Below are positions 1 to 7,984 of a stretch of DNA of 64,000 nt, in pieces. The DNA lies in the NCBI GenBank assembly GCA_013334325.1, contig JAAXXT010000009.1, forward strand, positions 1 to 64,000. Reading direction: 5' to 3'. The translations under genes and the position numbers were made by a program. Every line of letters starts with the position of its first letter. The stretch's first letter is position 1. The DNA is from Erysipelotrichaceae bacterium. Lineage in GTDB: Bacteria > Bacillota_I > Bacilli_A > Erysipelotrichales > Erysipelotrichaceae. Under the pieces are notes generated by a model. The model worked only from the letters and a program-made list of their open reading frames with translations, was not told the DNA's origin and did no database searches.

Positions 1-47
1 ATCTGTCCATGAATCAAACGTTCATCGATTCTAAAGAATGTAACCAT
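1..47 (-). CDS. PTS mannose-family EIIB, N-terminal fragment
   Basis: Only the first 15 codons are inside the window, reading MVTFFRIDERLIHGQ on the minus strand. The RIDxRLIHGQ stretch is the hallmark of mannose/fructose/sorbose-family EIIB proteins, and His13 is the residue phosphorylated by EIIA. An AGAGGA ribosome binding site lies just upstream of the ATG, within the short gap after the EIIA stop, so EIIA and EIIB are co-translated neighbours. The rest of EIIB, and probably EIIC and EIID, lie beyond the left edge. This fragment is too short to be listed as an ORF but is well supported by motif and position. Confidence 0.9.
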   Translation of the reverse strand, partial: MVTFFRIDERLIHGQ

Positions 48-58
48 AAGTCCTCTTT

Positions 59-469
59 CTAGAAGAAGTCGTCTGAAACGAGTGCTTCTTTGTCTTGTTT
101 GACCAATCTTAATGCTTGTCTGCTATTCTCTATGATCTCAAGCAGATCTTGTTCACTTAACCACTGATCACAAGCGACCAGTTCCAACACAAGAGCTAAA
201 TTTATTCCAGCGATCAGCGTCGTATTGGAACGGTCAGCGACGCAATACAATTCAGAGTTGACACTACCTCCATATAGATCCGATAACAAGAAAACTTGGT
301 CATTAGCTTCTACGGTTTTATAGAAAGCATTTAATGCATTGTCTAATCGAGTTTCATCACAATAAGCATCGAAGACGGTCACCTGATCTGCTTTTCCAAG
401 TAATATTTCGAGTGATGTTTTGATCCCCGAAGCAAAGCGCCCATGGCTGGCGATAAAGAATCTTCTCAT
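59..469 (-). CDS. PTS mannose-family EIIA component
   Basis: This 136-residue cytoplasmic protein accepts phosphate from HPr and hands it to EIIB of a mannose-type phosphotransferase system. The N-terminus FFIASHGRFASG carries the conserved active-site histidine (His9), and the length matches free-standing EIIA-Man domains. A strong AAGGAG site precedes the ATG. It is the first gene of the operon, 11 nt ahead of EIIB, behind a promoter, a cre site and an upstream inverted repeat. The sugar cannot be deduced from EIIA alone; mannose, fructose, sorbose or an amino sugar are all possible. Confidence 0.92.
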   Translation of the reverse strand: MRRFFIASHGRFASGIKTSLEILLGKADQVTVFDAYCDETRLDNALNAFYKTVEANDQVFLLSDLYGGSVNSELYCVADRSNTTLIAGINLALVLELVACDQWLSEQDLLEIIENSRQALRLVKQDKEALVSDDFF

Positions 470-482
470 GTTTTCTCCTTTG

Positions 483-496
483 CGAAAGCGCTAACA
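483..496 (-). promoter_or_regulatory. cre site (CcpA) upstream of PTS EIIA
   Basis: CGAAAGCGCTAACA matches the TGWAARCGNTWNCW catabolite-responsive element at 13 of 14 positions. It lies between the proposed promoter and the EIIA start, i.e. just downstream of the transcription start, a classic place for CcpA roadblock repression. No ccpA gene is in the window. Confidence 0.7.
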
Positions 497-509
497 AACT
501 GTCAATAAC

Positions 510-538
510 ATCATAATTGCACGATGAAATCCTGTGTA
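510..538 (-). promoter_or_regulatory. Putative sigma-A promoter of PTS operon
   Basis: On the minus strand TACACA, 17 nt, TATGAT. The -10 is good and the -35 weak (4/6), which is usual for an activator-dependent promoter. The upstream inverted repeat at 559-586 is well placed to bind such an activator. Confidence 0.5.
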
Positions 539-558
539 GTGCTTCTTTATCTCACTGC

Positions 559-586
559 TAAGGGCAATTACACCTATGTGCCCTTA
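559..586. promoter_or_regulatory. Inverted repeat, candidate regulator site
   Basis: TAAGGGCA, 12 nt, TGCCCTTA: perfect 8-nt arms centred about 35 nt upstream of the -35 box of the PTS promoter. The adjacent PRD regulator is the obvious candidate ligand. No T-run follows, so it is not a terminator. Binding is inferred. Confidence 0.45.
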
Positions 587-597
587 AGTAAGTGCAA

Positions 598-621
598 TAA
601 AAAATCCGATGTTACTCGGAT
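598..621 (-). terminator. Terminator of PRD regulator gene
   Basis: ATCCGA / TCGGAT stem with a 6-nt loop followed by TTTTTT on the minus strand. The regulator's TAA stop lies in the loop. Confidence 0.7.
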
Positions 622-2591
622 GTTAGACAGGCTTTGATCATATTGACATATACATCTTCAGAAGGTTTCTCCAAGAGTTCCATAATCGGTTCTTTGGTTA
701 CCATCATCATACGACTGATGTTCTCATATACTTTAGTTATTTGTGGATTTCGGCTAAAGTCTGCGATAAATACCACAATCGTTGATATTTCTCCTCGCGA
801 CCATGGGACAGGATCCTTTAATGAATAGATCTCTATAGCTTTATCATTGCACATGTTGTAAGGAAGAAAGATTGGGATGAGATCATCCATAGAGTTATAA
901 GAGGCAAACTTCTCGTTTTCGATCATCATTTCTTCTAATAAACTTGAGTTTGTTTCATCTTTACCATGTTTATAAGCAATCAATTTAAACATCGCAGGAA
1001 TACTCTCAAATGCAAAATTACGATAGATTTTAGTTTTTGTAACATCTGGTAAGAATTCTCTAAATTGGTAAGCATTGACAAGTATCTCATCAAAGAGAAT
1101 ATTGAATTGATTTGGTCGAGATACAGCAGCGACCATTACATGGGGGATCTGATAATTATAAGAGAATTCAGGATTGTTCATAATAACACAATCGATTGTT
1201 TTAGGATCCATACCTCTAATCTCATAAAGTTCTACAGGACGATTGGTTGCGATCATTGGCGCAAAGCGATTATTGATCCGATTGACTAATTCTTGGGCTG
1301 TTTCTTTTCCTGCCCAAGCCACCGTTACAAGATTCAATTTGCGAATTTCAAAGCGAATAGAGTTTAGGGCACCATAAAAACAATACGCTAAATTTATTAG
1401 AGATCGTGTGTTTATTCGAGAGTAATATTTCGATTCAATGAGACTAACTGTACTTCGTGCCAGTTCCATTGATAAAGGACACCCTTCTATTTCTTGATTC
1501 GTAATCGAGTTGCCTATGCTTTGGTGTGTTGATATACCAAACCTAATTTGAGATAAAATAGGCAAAAGTATAGTTATTAAACTACTATGAAGTTGCTGCG
1601 TATCTCTGAAATCTATTTCCCATATTGAATTAATCCTATCTATGATTTCAGACGATAGTACAGTCGCTTCTTGAAGATATTGCATATCTTCCTTAATGTC
1701 AGATTTACATAGATCCCTTGTACAGTGGAAAAGGATTGCGATATAAGCGGTCTCATCTTCATCCAAGTTAAAATCATCGCAACAATTCAATGCCTTTGCC
1801 ACATCGACAGCTACTGAATATTCAGGATAACTTTGGGCCTCTAAGCGAATCTCCTCTTCTAATATAATCTTATAACCATCTAGTCTACGATTGCGCGTAA
1901 TTAAGAGATAAAAAGCCAATCGCAATGTTTCAGAATCAGTCGAAGATATCCCGCTTTCTCTAAGTACTTTTAAATAGGCATGTCTTATTCTTTGTCTTTC
2001 CTCTTCTGTACATCGTAAAATGTGTGCGAATTCAGGTGAAGACTCATTGACTTTGATTTTATGATAATGATTGACCACTAGTTCCGTCATGGCCATTCTT
2101 AAATTGAATTCTGCTCCTATGATCTTGATCCCATGACCTATTTTGGAATCTACTTGGAGATGATACGAGTTAAAGAAAGAATAGATTTGTTTGATCTCAG
2201 CTTTGATCGAAGATCTTGATAAGTACATATTATCTGCCAAATCATCGAGTTTAATGTAAGTATTACTGGCAACTAAAGTTCTTGCGATATGAATAAAACG
2301 AGCCATTCTATCGGTCACAAAGGTTCCTAAAAGGACACTGTTATACATGAGCTGATCATAAAAAGGTCTAAACTTAGATTCATCTAGAATCTTATAAGTG
2401 TAGCCCATACTTTTCGTTGAGATCAGTTCTACCCCTTGACTCAGCATGATCTCCCTTACGTTGGCCATATCAGATTTAACGGTACGAGGGCTTACAGAGA
2501 TGATCTCTGAGAGTTTCTGAGAGGTGATTGGTTTACCTGCTTCTACAATGTGATAAATCAATCGTAGGTCACGGTTGTGTATTTCCTGCAT
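612..2591 (-). CDS. PRD-domain PTS-sensing transcriptional regulator
   Basis: This 659-residue protein looks like a BglG/MtlR/LicR-family regulator: an N-terminal helix-turn-helix (SQKLSEIISVSPRTVKSDM), then a Mga/HTH-like region, two PRD-like helical segments with scattered conserved histidines, and C-terminal EIIB-like and EIIA-like regions. Such proteins read PTS phosphorylation through histidines in the PRDs and EII-like domains. I chose the ATG at 2591 (MQEIHNRD) over the ORF-track start because AGGGAGAA lies 8 nt before it. There is no AAA domain, so it is not a sigma-54 LevR-type activator. It is upstream of and co-oriented with the mannose-type PTS operon, from which it is separated by a terminator, and probably activates it. 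Confidence 0.85.
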   Translation of the reverse strand: MQEIHNRDLRLIYHIVEAGKPITSQKLSEIISVSPRTVKSDMANVREIMLSQGVELISTKSMGYTYKILDESKFRPFYDQLMYNSVLLGTFVTDRMARFIHIARTLVASNTYIKLDDLADNMYLSRSSIKAEIKQIYSFFNSYHLQVDSKIGHGIKIIGAEFNLRMAMTELVVNHYHKIKVNESSPEFAHILRCTEEERQRIRHAYLKVLRESGISSTDSETLRLAFYLLITRNRRLDGYKIILEEEIRLEAQSYPEYSVAVDVAKALNCCDDFNLDEDETAYIAILFHCTRDLCKSDIKEDMQYLQEATVLSSEIIDRINSIWEIDFRDTQQLHSSLITILLPILSQIRFGISTHQSIGNSITNQEIEGCPLSMELARSTVSLIESKYYSRINTRSLINLAYCFYGALNSIRFEIRKLNLVTVAWAGKETAQELVNRINNRFAPMIATNRPVELYEIRGMDPKTIDCVIMNNPEFSYNYQIPHVMVAAVSRPNQFNILFDEILVNAYQFREFLPDVTKTKIYRNFAFESIPAMFKLIAYKHGKDETNSSLLEEMMIENEKFASYNSMDDLIPIFLPYNMCNDKAIEIYSLKDPVPWSRGEISTIVVFIADFSRNPQITKVYENISRMMMVTKEPIMELLEKPSEDVYVNMIKACLTSE

Positions 2592-2654
2592 TGTGGTATT
2601 CTCCCTGTAACACACATTATAAACAACTTACTTAAGCTTAGGAACACTTTTTTG

Positions 2655-2686
2655 TGAAATAAAAGAGACTCTCGTCTCTTATTTTT
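2655..2686 (-). terminator. Terminator after folT-like gene
   Basis: AAGAGAC / GTCTCTT stem, 4-nt loop, followed on the minus strand by a T-rich run; A/T tracts on both sides make it potentially bidirectional. It overlaps the stop codon of the folate transporter gene. Confidence 0.75.
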
Positions 2687-3491
2687 TTAATCGCTGTAGA
2701 CTTCTATAAATGAAATACGCTAAGAAAGTATTCAAGACCACAAAGAAACTGGCTTTGATACTTCGGACAATGACTTGTATCTCAAATGGGATCCCATAAA
2801 GCTGAGTGATCCAAAGCGGGGTCAAGATCACATTGATAAGGACCTCTATAATGATCACCGATAAGAGCCATTTTTGAAACAGAGATTGTTGAAGATCTTT
2901 ATTTTTTAATTTTCGATATATGAAATAGGTAATCGGTAGTATCGCTAAACTTAAGCTAATCAAAGCGATCTTCACAGGTGTATCTAAGACGTAAGTCACA
3001 GATGAAGCCGTCACAGAACTCGTGTTTATGATAAACAGAATACTCGACCCATAAAGTAAAGCTACCATCCCTAAAATAAACAGTTTTAGTTGATTAGGAT
3101 ATTTCTTTGCGAAGAGAAAAACCACTCCTGGGATGATCCCAATCAAAGCTTTGTTTAAAGTAAATCCAATATATGGAGATACTACAGTTCCACTGGCCAA
3201 TTCTAAGAGATCTTCTAAGACCCCTGCGATCATTCCCCACCAAGGTCCAAACAGTGCTCCTGATATCATGATAGGGAGCTGAGAGAACCCAAATTTAAGG
3301 GATGGGAAGCCAAACAAAGGAATCATGATCGATAAGTAAGCAGCCAATACCATAGACAATAGACTCATAAAACTAACGATGACCATCGTTTTTAGTTCAA
3401 ACTTGGTTTTAGTGGTTACTTGAACAAGAGCTATGATCGATACTAAGGCAATGCTGATCATCAACACATAGGTAAGATTACTTGAACTCAT
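2679..3491 (-). CDS. folT: Folate ECF transporter S component (FolT-like)
   Basis: A 270-residue integral membrane protein with about eight hydrophobic segments. The stretch QLPIMISGALFGPWWGMIAG resembles the substrate-binding FolT core (LPIAxxGxLFGPxWG), and it overlaps folC by ATGA, a pairing that strongly suggests folate. FolT proteins bind folate at the membrane and work with the shared EcfT-EcfA-EcfA' module, which is not in this window. Usual FolT length is about 170-180 residues with six helices; here there is an extra N-terminal helix and an inserted pair of helices before the C-terminal ones. Assignment rests on motif plus neighbour and is good but not certain. Confidence 0.78.
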   Translation of the reverse strand: MSSSNLTYVLMISIALVSIIALVQVTTKTKFELKTMVIVSFMSLLSMVLAAYLSIMIPLFGFPSLKFGFSQLPIMISGALFGPWWGMIAGVLEDLLELASGTVVSPYIGFTLNKALIGIIPGVVFLFAKKYPNQLKLFILGMVALLYGSSILFIINTSSVTASSVTYVLDTPVKIALISLSLAILPITYFIYRKLKNKDLQQSLFQKWLLSVIIIEVLINVILTPLWITQLYGIPFEIQVIVRSIKASFFVVLNTFLAYFIYRSLQRLKK

Positions 3492-4735
3492 AGTTCTTTT
3501 CCTAAAAGTTCAGGCAAGATCTTCTGTCTTACTTCAGAGATGAAGTATAGAGACCCTGTGATTAATAATGAGCCCCCTTTAGATCTCAAAATGCCTTTCT
3601 TAATGGCTTCTTTAGGATCTTTGACTTTTTCAACAGGAAAATCTTTCGCCAATAGATCAACAGTAGAAGCACGATAGAAATCAAATTCAGTTACGATCAA
3701 ATGAGGTGTCACATCCAACATCTGTCCAATCATCTTATCTGTTTCTTTATCTTTTAATGCACTAAAGACCACAAAGATCGGTTGAGGCAACAACTTAACG
3801 CTTTCCTTTAAGGCGGCGATCCCATGAGAGTTATGAGCACCATCTAAGATGATCAGCGGTGTATCGCTTACTTTCTCGAAACGGCCCTTCCATTCAGCTT
3901 TTAATAAGCCATTGATGATGGCTTGATCAGAGATCTTAAGACCTAAGTTCCTTAAGAATAATGCAGCCTCACAAGCAGTTGCGGAATTCTTGATTTGATA
4001 AAGCGCCATCGTAGAGAGATGGATCGTTAATCCTTGATAGATGTAACTTAAACCCTCTGTACTAGAAAGCTTTTTGATTTTAGAAAGTTGAATCAAAGGG
4101 GAATGATGAAGCTCACAGACTTCATTGAAAACTGATAAACAAACCTTCTTAGGTTCTGCGGTAAGACAAGGAACTTTATCTTTGATGATCCCTGCTTTTT
4201 CTTTTGAGATGAGTTTTAAGGTATGGCCTAAAAGTTCCATATGATCAAAACCGATCGTGGTGATGATGGATAGTAAAGGTGTAACGATGTTTGTAGCGTC
4301 TAAGCGACCACCTAATCCAACCTCATATAAGGCATAGTCTACTTTTTGTTCTTTAAAATAAGTCACCGCAAAAAGCATATCGATCTCAAACATCGATAGA
4401 TTGTTGGCTTCGATAAAGTGATAAAAACGATTCCCATAGATGAGTAATTGTTCATCGGTGATGTAGACATCGTTGATTCGAATACGATCGTTATGAACGA
4501 TTAGATGAGGTGAGGTAAAAGATCCTACTTTATAGCCTGCTTCTTGAAGGATGCTTCTTAGATAGTTGGTTGTAGAACCTTTCCCATTGGTTCCTGCGAT
4601 ATGGATACATTTGATCTCATCTTGAGGATTGCCTAAATCATTCATGGCTTTCTTAAAATGATCAAATCCAAATCGACCTTTAGCCATACGTGCTTCTGAA
4701 TAAGTGATGAAATCTTCGATCGTCTTGAACATCAT
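3488..4735 (-). CDS. folC: Folylpolyglutamate / dihydrofolate synthase
   Basis: Mur-ligase-fold ATP-dependent enzyme that adds glutamate to folates. The P-loop GTNGKGST is at about residues 49-56, followed by SFTSPHL and the central YEVGLGGRLDATN motif, all FolC hallmarks; length (about 415) is typical. The ORF-track start is a GTG inside ung; I prefer the ATG at 4735, which overlaps the ung stop codon as ATGA (another ATG follows at 4732). With a folate S component directly downstream and no other folate-biosynthesis gene here, polyglutamylation to retain imported folate is the likely main role. Confidence 0.93.
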   Translation of the reverse strand: MMFKTIEDFITYSEARMAKGRFGFDHFKKAMNDLGNPQDEIKCIHIAGTNGKGSTTNYLRSILQEAGYKVGSFTSPHLIVHNDRIRINDVYITDEQLLIYGNRFYHFIEANNLSMFEIDMLFAVTYFKEQKVDYALYEVGLGGRLDATNIVTPLLSIITTIGFDHMELLGHTLKLISKEKAGIIKDKVPCLTAEPKKVCLSVFNEVCELHHSPLIQLSKIKKLSSTEGLSYIYQGLTIHLSTMALYQIKNSATACEAALFLRNLGLKISDQAIINGLLKAEWKGRFEKVSDTPLIILDGAHNSHGIAALKESVKLLPQPIFVVFSALKDKETDKMIGQMLDVTPHLIVTEFDFYRASTVDLLAKDFPVEKVKDPKEAIKKGILRSKGGSLLITGSLYFISEVRQKILPELLGKEL

Positions 4736-5382
4736 AAGCACCAGTTAATTTCTTTCCTGCCATTTTTAAGTAAAAAGGCATTCGTTTTTGAGAAAGGCTT
4801 AGAACCATAGAATCCTCGATACACTGATAATGGTGATGGATGAGGTGCCATCAAGATCAAATGCTTAGGATCAGTAATCAAGCTTGCTTTAGACTGAGCG
4901 TTTTTTCCCCATAAGATAAATACACAAGGCTCAGGATGTTTGTTGCATAAACTAAGTATCCTATCTGTAAAGATCTCCCAACCTTGATCTTGATGAGATA
5001 AAGGTTGATTGGCTTCTACAGTAAGGATCGTATTTAAAAGTAAGACGCCTTGTGTAGCCCAAGGAATAAGCGATCCAGATCGTGGAGGAATACATCCAAG
5101 ATCATCGCTTAACTCTTTAAATATGTTTTGTAGACTAGGAGGAAAATCAATCCCAGGATTCACAGAGAAACATAAGCCATGAGCCTGATGAGGCTGATGA
5201 TAAGGGTCTTGTCCAATCAAGATCACCTTAAGTTCATTATAGTCAAAATAAGAGAAGGCATTGAAGATTTGCTCTTTTGGAGGATAGATAATCTTAGAGT
5301 CATAAGCTTCTTTTAGGAAAAGAGAAAGCTTCTTAAAGTAAGCTTCTTCGAATTGGCCTTTGATGATCTCGTTGAAGTTCAT
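4732..5382 (-). CDS. ung: Uracil-DNA glycosylase, family 1
   Basis: Removes uracil from DNA to start base-excision repair. The water-activating motif LIGQDPYH is at about residue 55-62 and the DNA-intercalation motif HPSPLS at about 181-186; 216 residues is the normal family-1 length. Only one nucleotide separates it from the MFS gene upstream, and folC overlaps its end, so it is mid-operon. The ribosome binding site (AGCGGG) is weak, consistent with translational coupling. Confidence 0.97.
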   Translation of the reverse strand: MNFNEIIKGQFEEAYFKKLSLFLKEAYDSKIIYPPKEQIFNAFSYFDYNELKVILIGQDPYHQPHQAHGLCFSVNPGIDFPPSLQNIFKELSDDLGCIPPRSGSLIPWATQGVLLLNTILTVEANQPLSHQDQGWEIFTDRILSLCNKHPEPCVFILWGKNAQSKASLITDPKHLILMAPHPSPLSVYRGFYGSKPFSKTNAFLLKNGRKEINWCL

Positions 5383-5383
5383 A

Positions 5384-6589
5384 TTAGACCCGCTTTAAGT
5401 GGTCTCTTTGACGATGATAGTTACCTGCATAGATGACCAAGATCGGAGCGAAGATCGCTGAACAGAAGACTGCAACGGCCATATACATAGATTCAGGTAA
5501 AAAGACAGAAGCGATTAAGATAAAGCCCATACCGATCAATCTTCCAATATTCAGCATGACTTCTTTGATGATCATATGTCCATAGACAGAGCCCTTTTCC
5601 ATATAATCTTGCATCGCATTCATGACGATGATCGAATAAGGATTGATAAAGAAAGGTGCTGCGATCGCATTGATCGTCCCATAAATCAAAGCACCAACTA
5701 AATTAGGACTTAGAACCAAAACCATAGCTGCCCCAAATAACGCAAAGGCCCCATAAGTATAGAGCTTTAAACGATTGTCTCTTCGTTGAACCTTACGTAC
5801 GATGGTTGACCCAACGATACCTAAGATTGAAAAGACAATCAAAAGCGTTGAATATAAAGATCCTACTGAACCTAAGGCATTGTATAAAAGAAGTCCCATA
5901 ATGACCAGTGTAGCTGAGTCTCTGATCCCAAAGATAAGATGAGATGTCATCATATATCTCCATTGAGGATCATTTTTGATCTTGAATTTATCAAGTAAGG
6001 TAAAGTTATCCTTACACGCAGCCACATCGATCGTAGAGGATAAATAAGCTGTAAAGGTATGAAGTAAGATAACCAATTGAAAAATAAAGAGATAACCTTG
6101 AGTATCCGTTGAAGAGAAGCTTACGATCAAAGCCGCAATCGAAGGTGCCAATACCGTTGAGATCGCATTGGTGATACTCATCGTCGTCACAAACATCGCT
6201 CTAGTTTTCTTCTCAGAGACCGCTAAACTGAGGTTATTGGCGGAGAACCAATACATGCCTTCTCCTATCCCAAAAGCTACCCCAATCAAATAAATGAAGG
6301 CATAATTCGTTTTAATCAATTCAGTAAAGGTCAATAAGAAACCTAATGTAGCGATGATGATCACTAGACCACTGGTTAAGGAAGTCGCTAAACGAGTACG
6401 TTTACCTAAGATTCCTCCGATTAAGAAACCTAAAGGAAAAAAGCCAAAACGAATCATCGCATAGATGGTCATTTCGACTAAGGAACCTGTAAAGGCATAA
6501 AGATATACGTTTACGAAGACGCCGCTCATGGTTCCTGATAAGAAATATAAGGCATTGACCACTAACAGTCGTTTTTCGTTTTTAGTCAT
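5384..6589 (-). CDS. MFS transporter, 12 TM
   Basis: A 401-residue, 12-helix major facilitator protein. The loop between helices 2 and 3 reads GGILGKRTRLATSL, a loose version of the MFS G-x3-D-R-x-G-R-R motif, and a central hydrophilic loop near residues 190-210 separates the two six-helix halves. Its start overlaps by 8 nt the end of an SBP-like gene, and ung follows after 1 nt. Substrate cannot be read from sequence; the coupling to a sugar-SBP-like protein hints at a carbohydrate or nucleoside but MFS carriers do not normally use binding proteins. Confidence 0.82.
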   Translation of the reverse strand: MTKNEKRLLVVNALYFLSGTMSGVFVNVYLYAFTGSLVEMTIYAMIRFGFFPLGFLIGGILGKRTRLATSLTSGLVIIIATLGFLLTFTELIKTNYAFIYLIGVAFGIGEGMYWFSANNLSLAVSEKKTRAMFVTTMSITNAISTVLAPSIAALIVSFSSTDTQGYLFIFQLVILLHTFTAYLSSTIDVAACKDNFTLLDKFKIKNDPQWRYMMTSHLIFGIRDSATLVIMGLLLYNALGSVGSLYSTLLIVFSILGIVGSTIVRKVQRRDNRLKLYTYGAFALFGAAMVLVLSPNLVGALIYGTINAIAAPFFINPYSIIVMNAMQDYMEKGSVYGHMIIKEVMLNIGRLIGMGFILIASVFLPESMYMAVAVFCSAIFAPILVIYAGNYHRQRDHLKRV

Positions 6590-7913
6590 TTGGGATAACC
6601 TCAGGTTGATTCAATTCATCACTTACACGCTGAGCTTCTTGAATGATCAAAGCTTGAGCTTCTTCTAGACTTATAGTTTTATCCCATAGTTGTCTGATCG
6701 TTTTCATAAGATCCATTCGATAATAGAGCTCTATCGCTAAAGTATCAGGATGATTAGGATACGCAATGACAGGTTCTCCACTAGAGTGCTGATAGGCTAT
6801 GGCCATTTCTCTACGATGAGGATCTTCAAAGATGAGATAAGGTAATGAGATCTTAGTAACCAAAGGTGTTAGTTTAGTATGATCAATGATCAGTTGGACA
6901 CCTTTAATGGATTTTAAGATACGAATAAGTTCATGGGCAGCACTTGGATAAAAAGTATCCTTATTGATCCCAAAACCACTGGTGCTTACGGTAGGTGATA
7001 ATTCATTTTCGAGATAGCTAGGGAATTTAGATACGGTCCATTCACTTAAGGCAGCCGCATCGCTTTCAGCGATATTCATCCACGGTCCCGCTAAAGTAAA
7101 TACGAAATCATCATTGACCAAGACTTCATCGAGTTTCCATGTATAGGTTTCTGAAGTAGCGGTTTCACTATGATTCCAATTGATCGATGAAAGTTCTTGG
7201 ATAAATGATAGGCTTGTCTTAAAGGCTTCTGAATCAAACCCTGGTTTAAGTGCATCATAGGAATCAAATAAACTAAAGCCTCCTGCAGTCAAGAAAGGAT
7301 AGAAAGAAATGGGTTCATTTAAAGCTAAAGGCAAGACATTCACTTCAAGTGAATCCCATAAAGGCTTTAATTCTAAGATCTTCTCAAAACTATCGACACT
7401 GTCGATTAATCCATCTTCGTTGAGGTCATCTAGTGAGAGTCCTAAAAGTTCTAATCTTGTCTTATTGACCAAGAAGGCAAACCCTGTCGCTGTCATAGGG
7501 ATGAAGTTTAAATGATCATAGTTTAAAGCGAGTACTTTTTCAAGATCGACATTCTTCGTCAAGGCTTCGTCCATAGGATATAAGGACGCATGAAGTTGAC
7601 CTGCTTGTTGCTGGGTAATGAATAAGACATCTTGAGTGCCTGCTGTTTCATTAGTGAGCTCATAGCTCACATGTCCTGCATACTCTGGATGATACCAATC
7701 CCAATACTCCACCACAGCTTGTCCATATTCTTCATTAGGAACCAATATTTTTAAAGAGGCATGAGCTTCGATCTTAAACGAATTTTTATTCGCATCAAAA
7801 CAAACGGTCAAGCCATCGGTAATACAATCTTCTGCCTTTACCACTTGAACAGCTGTGAAGCTTCCAAGCAATAAGAGGGCAATCAAAATCAGTTTCTGTA
7901 GTCGTGTGTCCAT
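6582..7913 (-). CDS. Secreted extracellular solute-binding protein-like
   Basis: A 443-residue exported protein of the maltose-type (family 1) binding-protein fold. It begins with a signal peptide ending VVKA before ED and, unusually for a Gram-positive SBP, has no lipobox cysteine. It is clearly paralogous to the lipoprotein at 23383-24804: both share CFDxxxxxxKIE near the N-terminus, a two-cysteine segment, a VNKTxLE/WNKTxLE segment and an acidic loop DLNEDGLIDSVD (about residues 162-173) resembling an EF-hand/dockerin calcium loop. No ABC permease is adjacent; instead an MFS gene overlaps its 3' end. It heads the SBP-MFS-ung-folC-folT operon. Ligand unknown; an oligosaccharide is a reasonable guess. 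Confidence 0.8.
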   Translation of the reverse strand: MDTRLQKLILIALLLLGSFTAVQVVKAEDCITDGLTVCFDANKNSFKIEAHASLKILVPNEEYGQAVVEYWDWYHPEYAGHVSYELTNETAGTQDVLFITQQQAGQLHASLYPMDEALTKNVDLEKVLALNYDHLNFIPMTATGFAFLVNKTRLELLGLSLDDLNEDGLIDSVDSFEKILELKPLWDSLEVNVLPLALNEPISFYPFLTAGGFSLFDSYDALKPGFDSEAFKTSLSFIQELSSINWNHSETATSETYTWKLDEVLVNDDFVFTLAGPWMNIAESDAAALSEWTVSKFPSYLENELSPTVSTSGFGINKDTFYPSAAHELIRILKSIKGVQLIIDHTKLTPLVTKISLPYLIFEDPHRREMAIAYQHSSGEPVIAYPNHPDTLAIELYYRMDLMKTIRQLWDKTISLEEAQALIIQEAQRVSDELNQPEVIPND

Positions 7914-7951
7914 AAGTGCGTCCTTATTCTATCAAATATGACCTGCTCTTT

Positions 7952-7980
7952 CAAATAAAGACTGCATTTTCATGCAGTCT
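7952..7980 (-). terminator. Terminator of transketolase operon
   Basis: AGACTGCAT / ATGCAGTCT, a 9-bp stem capped by GAAA on the minus strand and followed by TTATTT. It closes the split transketolase genes. Confidence 0.85.
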
Positions 7981-7984
7981 AATT

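Noticed and set aside
497-600. Sigma-54 (-24/-12) promoter for the mannose-type PTS, as in lev operons.
   Set aside because: No GG-N10-GC arrangement was found, and the neighbouring PRD regulator lacks the AAA domain that sigma-54 activators need.
7926-7954. TTGAAA-17 nt-TAGAAT on the minus strand as promoter of the SBP-MFS-ung operon.
   Set aside because: The predicted start would fall downstream of the AAGGA ribosome binding site, so promoter and SD are incompatible; the -35 also lies in the transketolase terminator tail.
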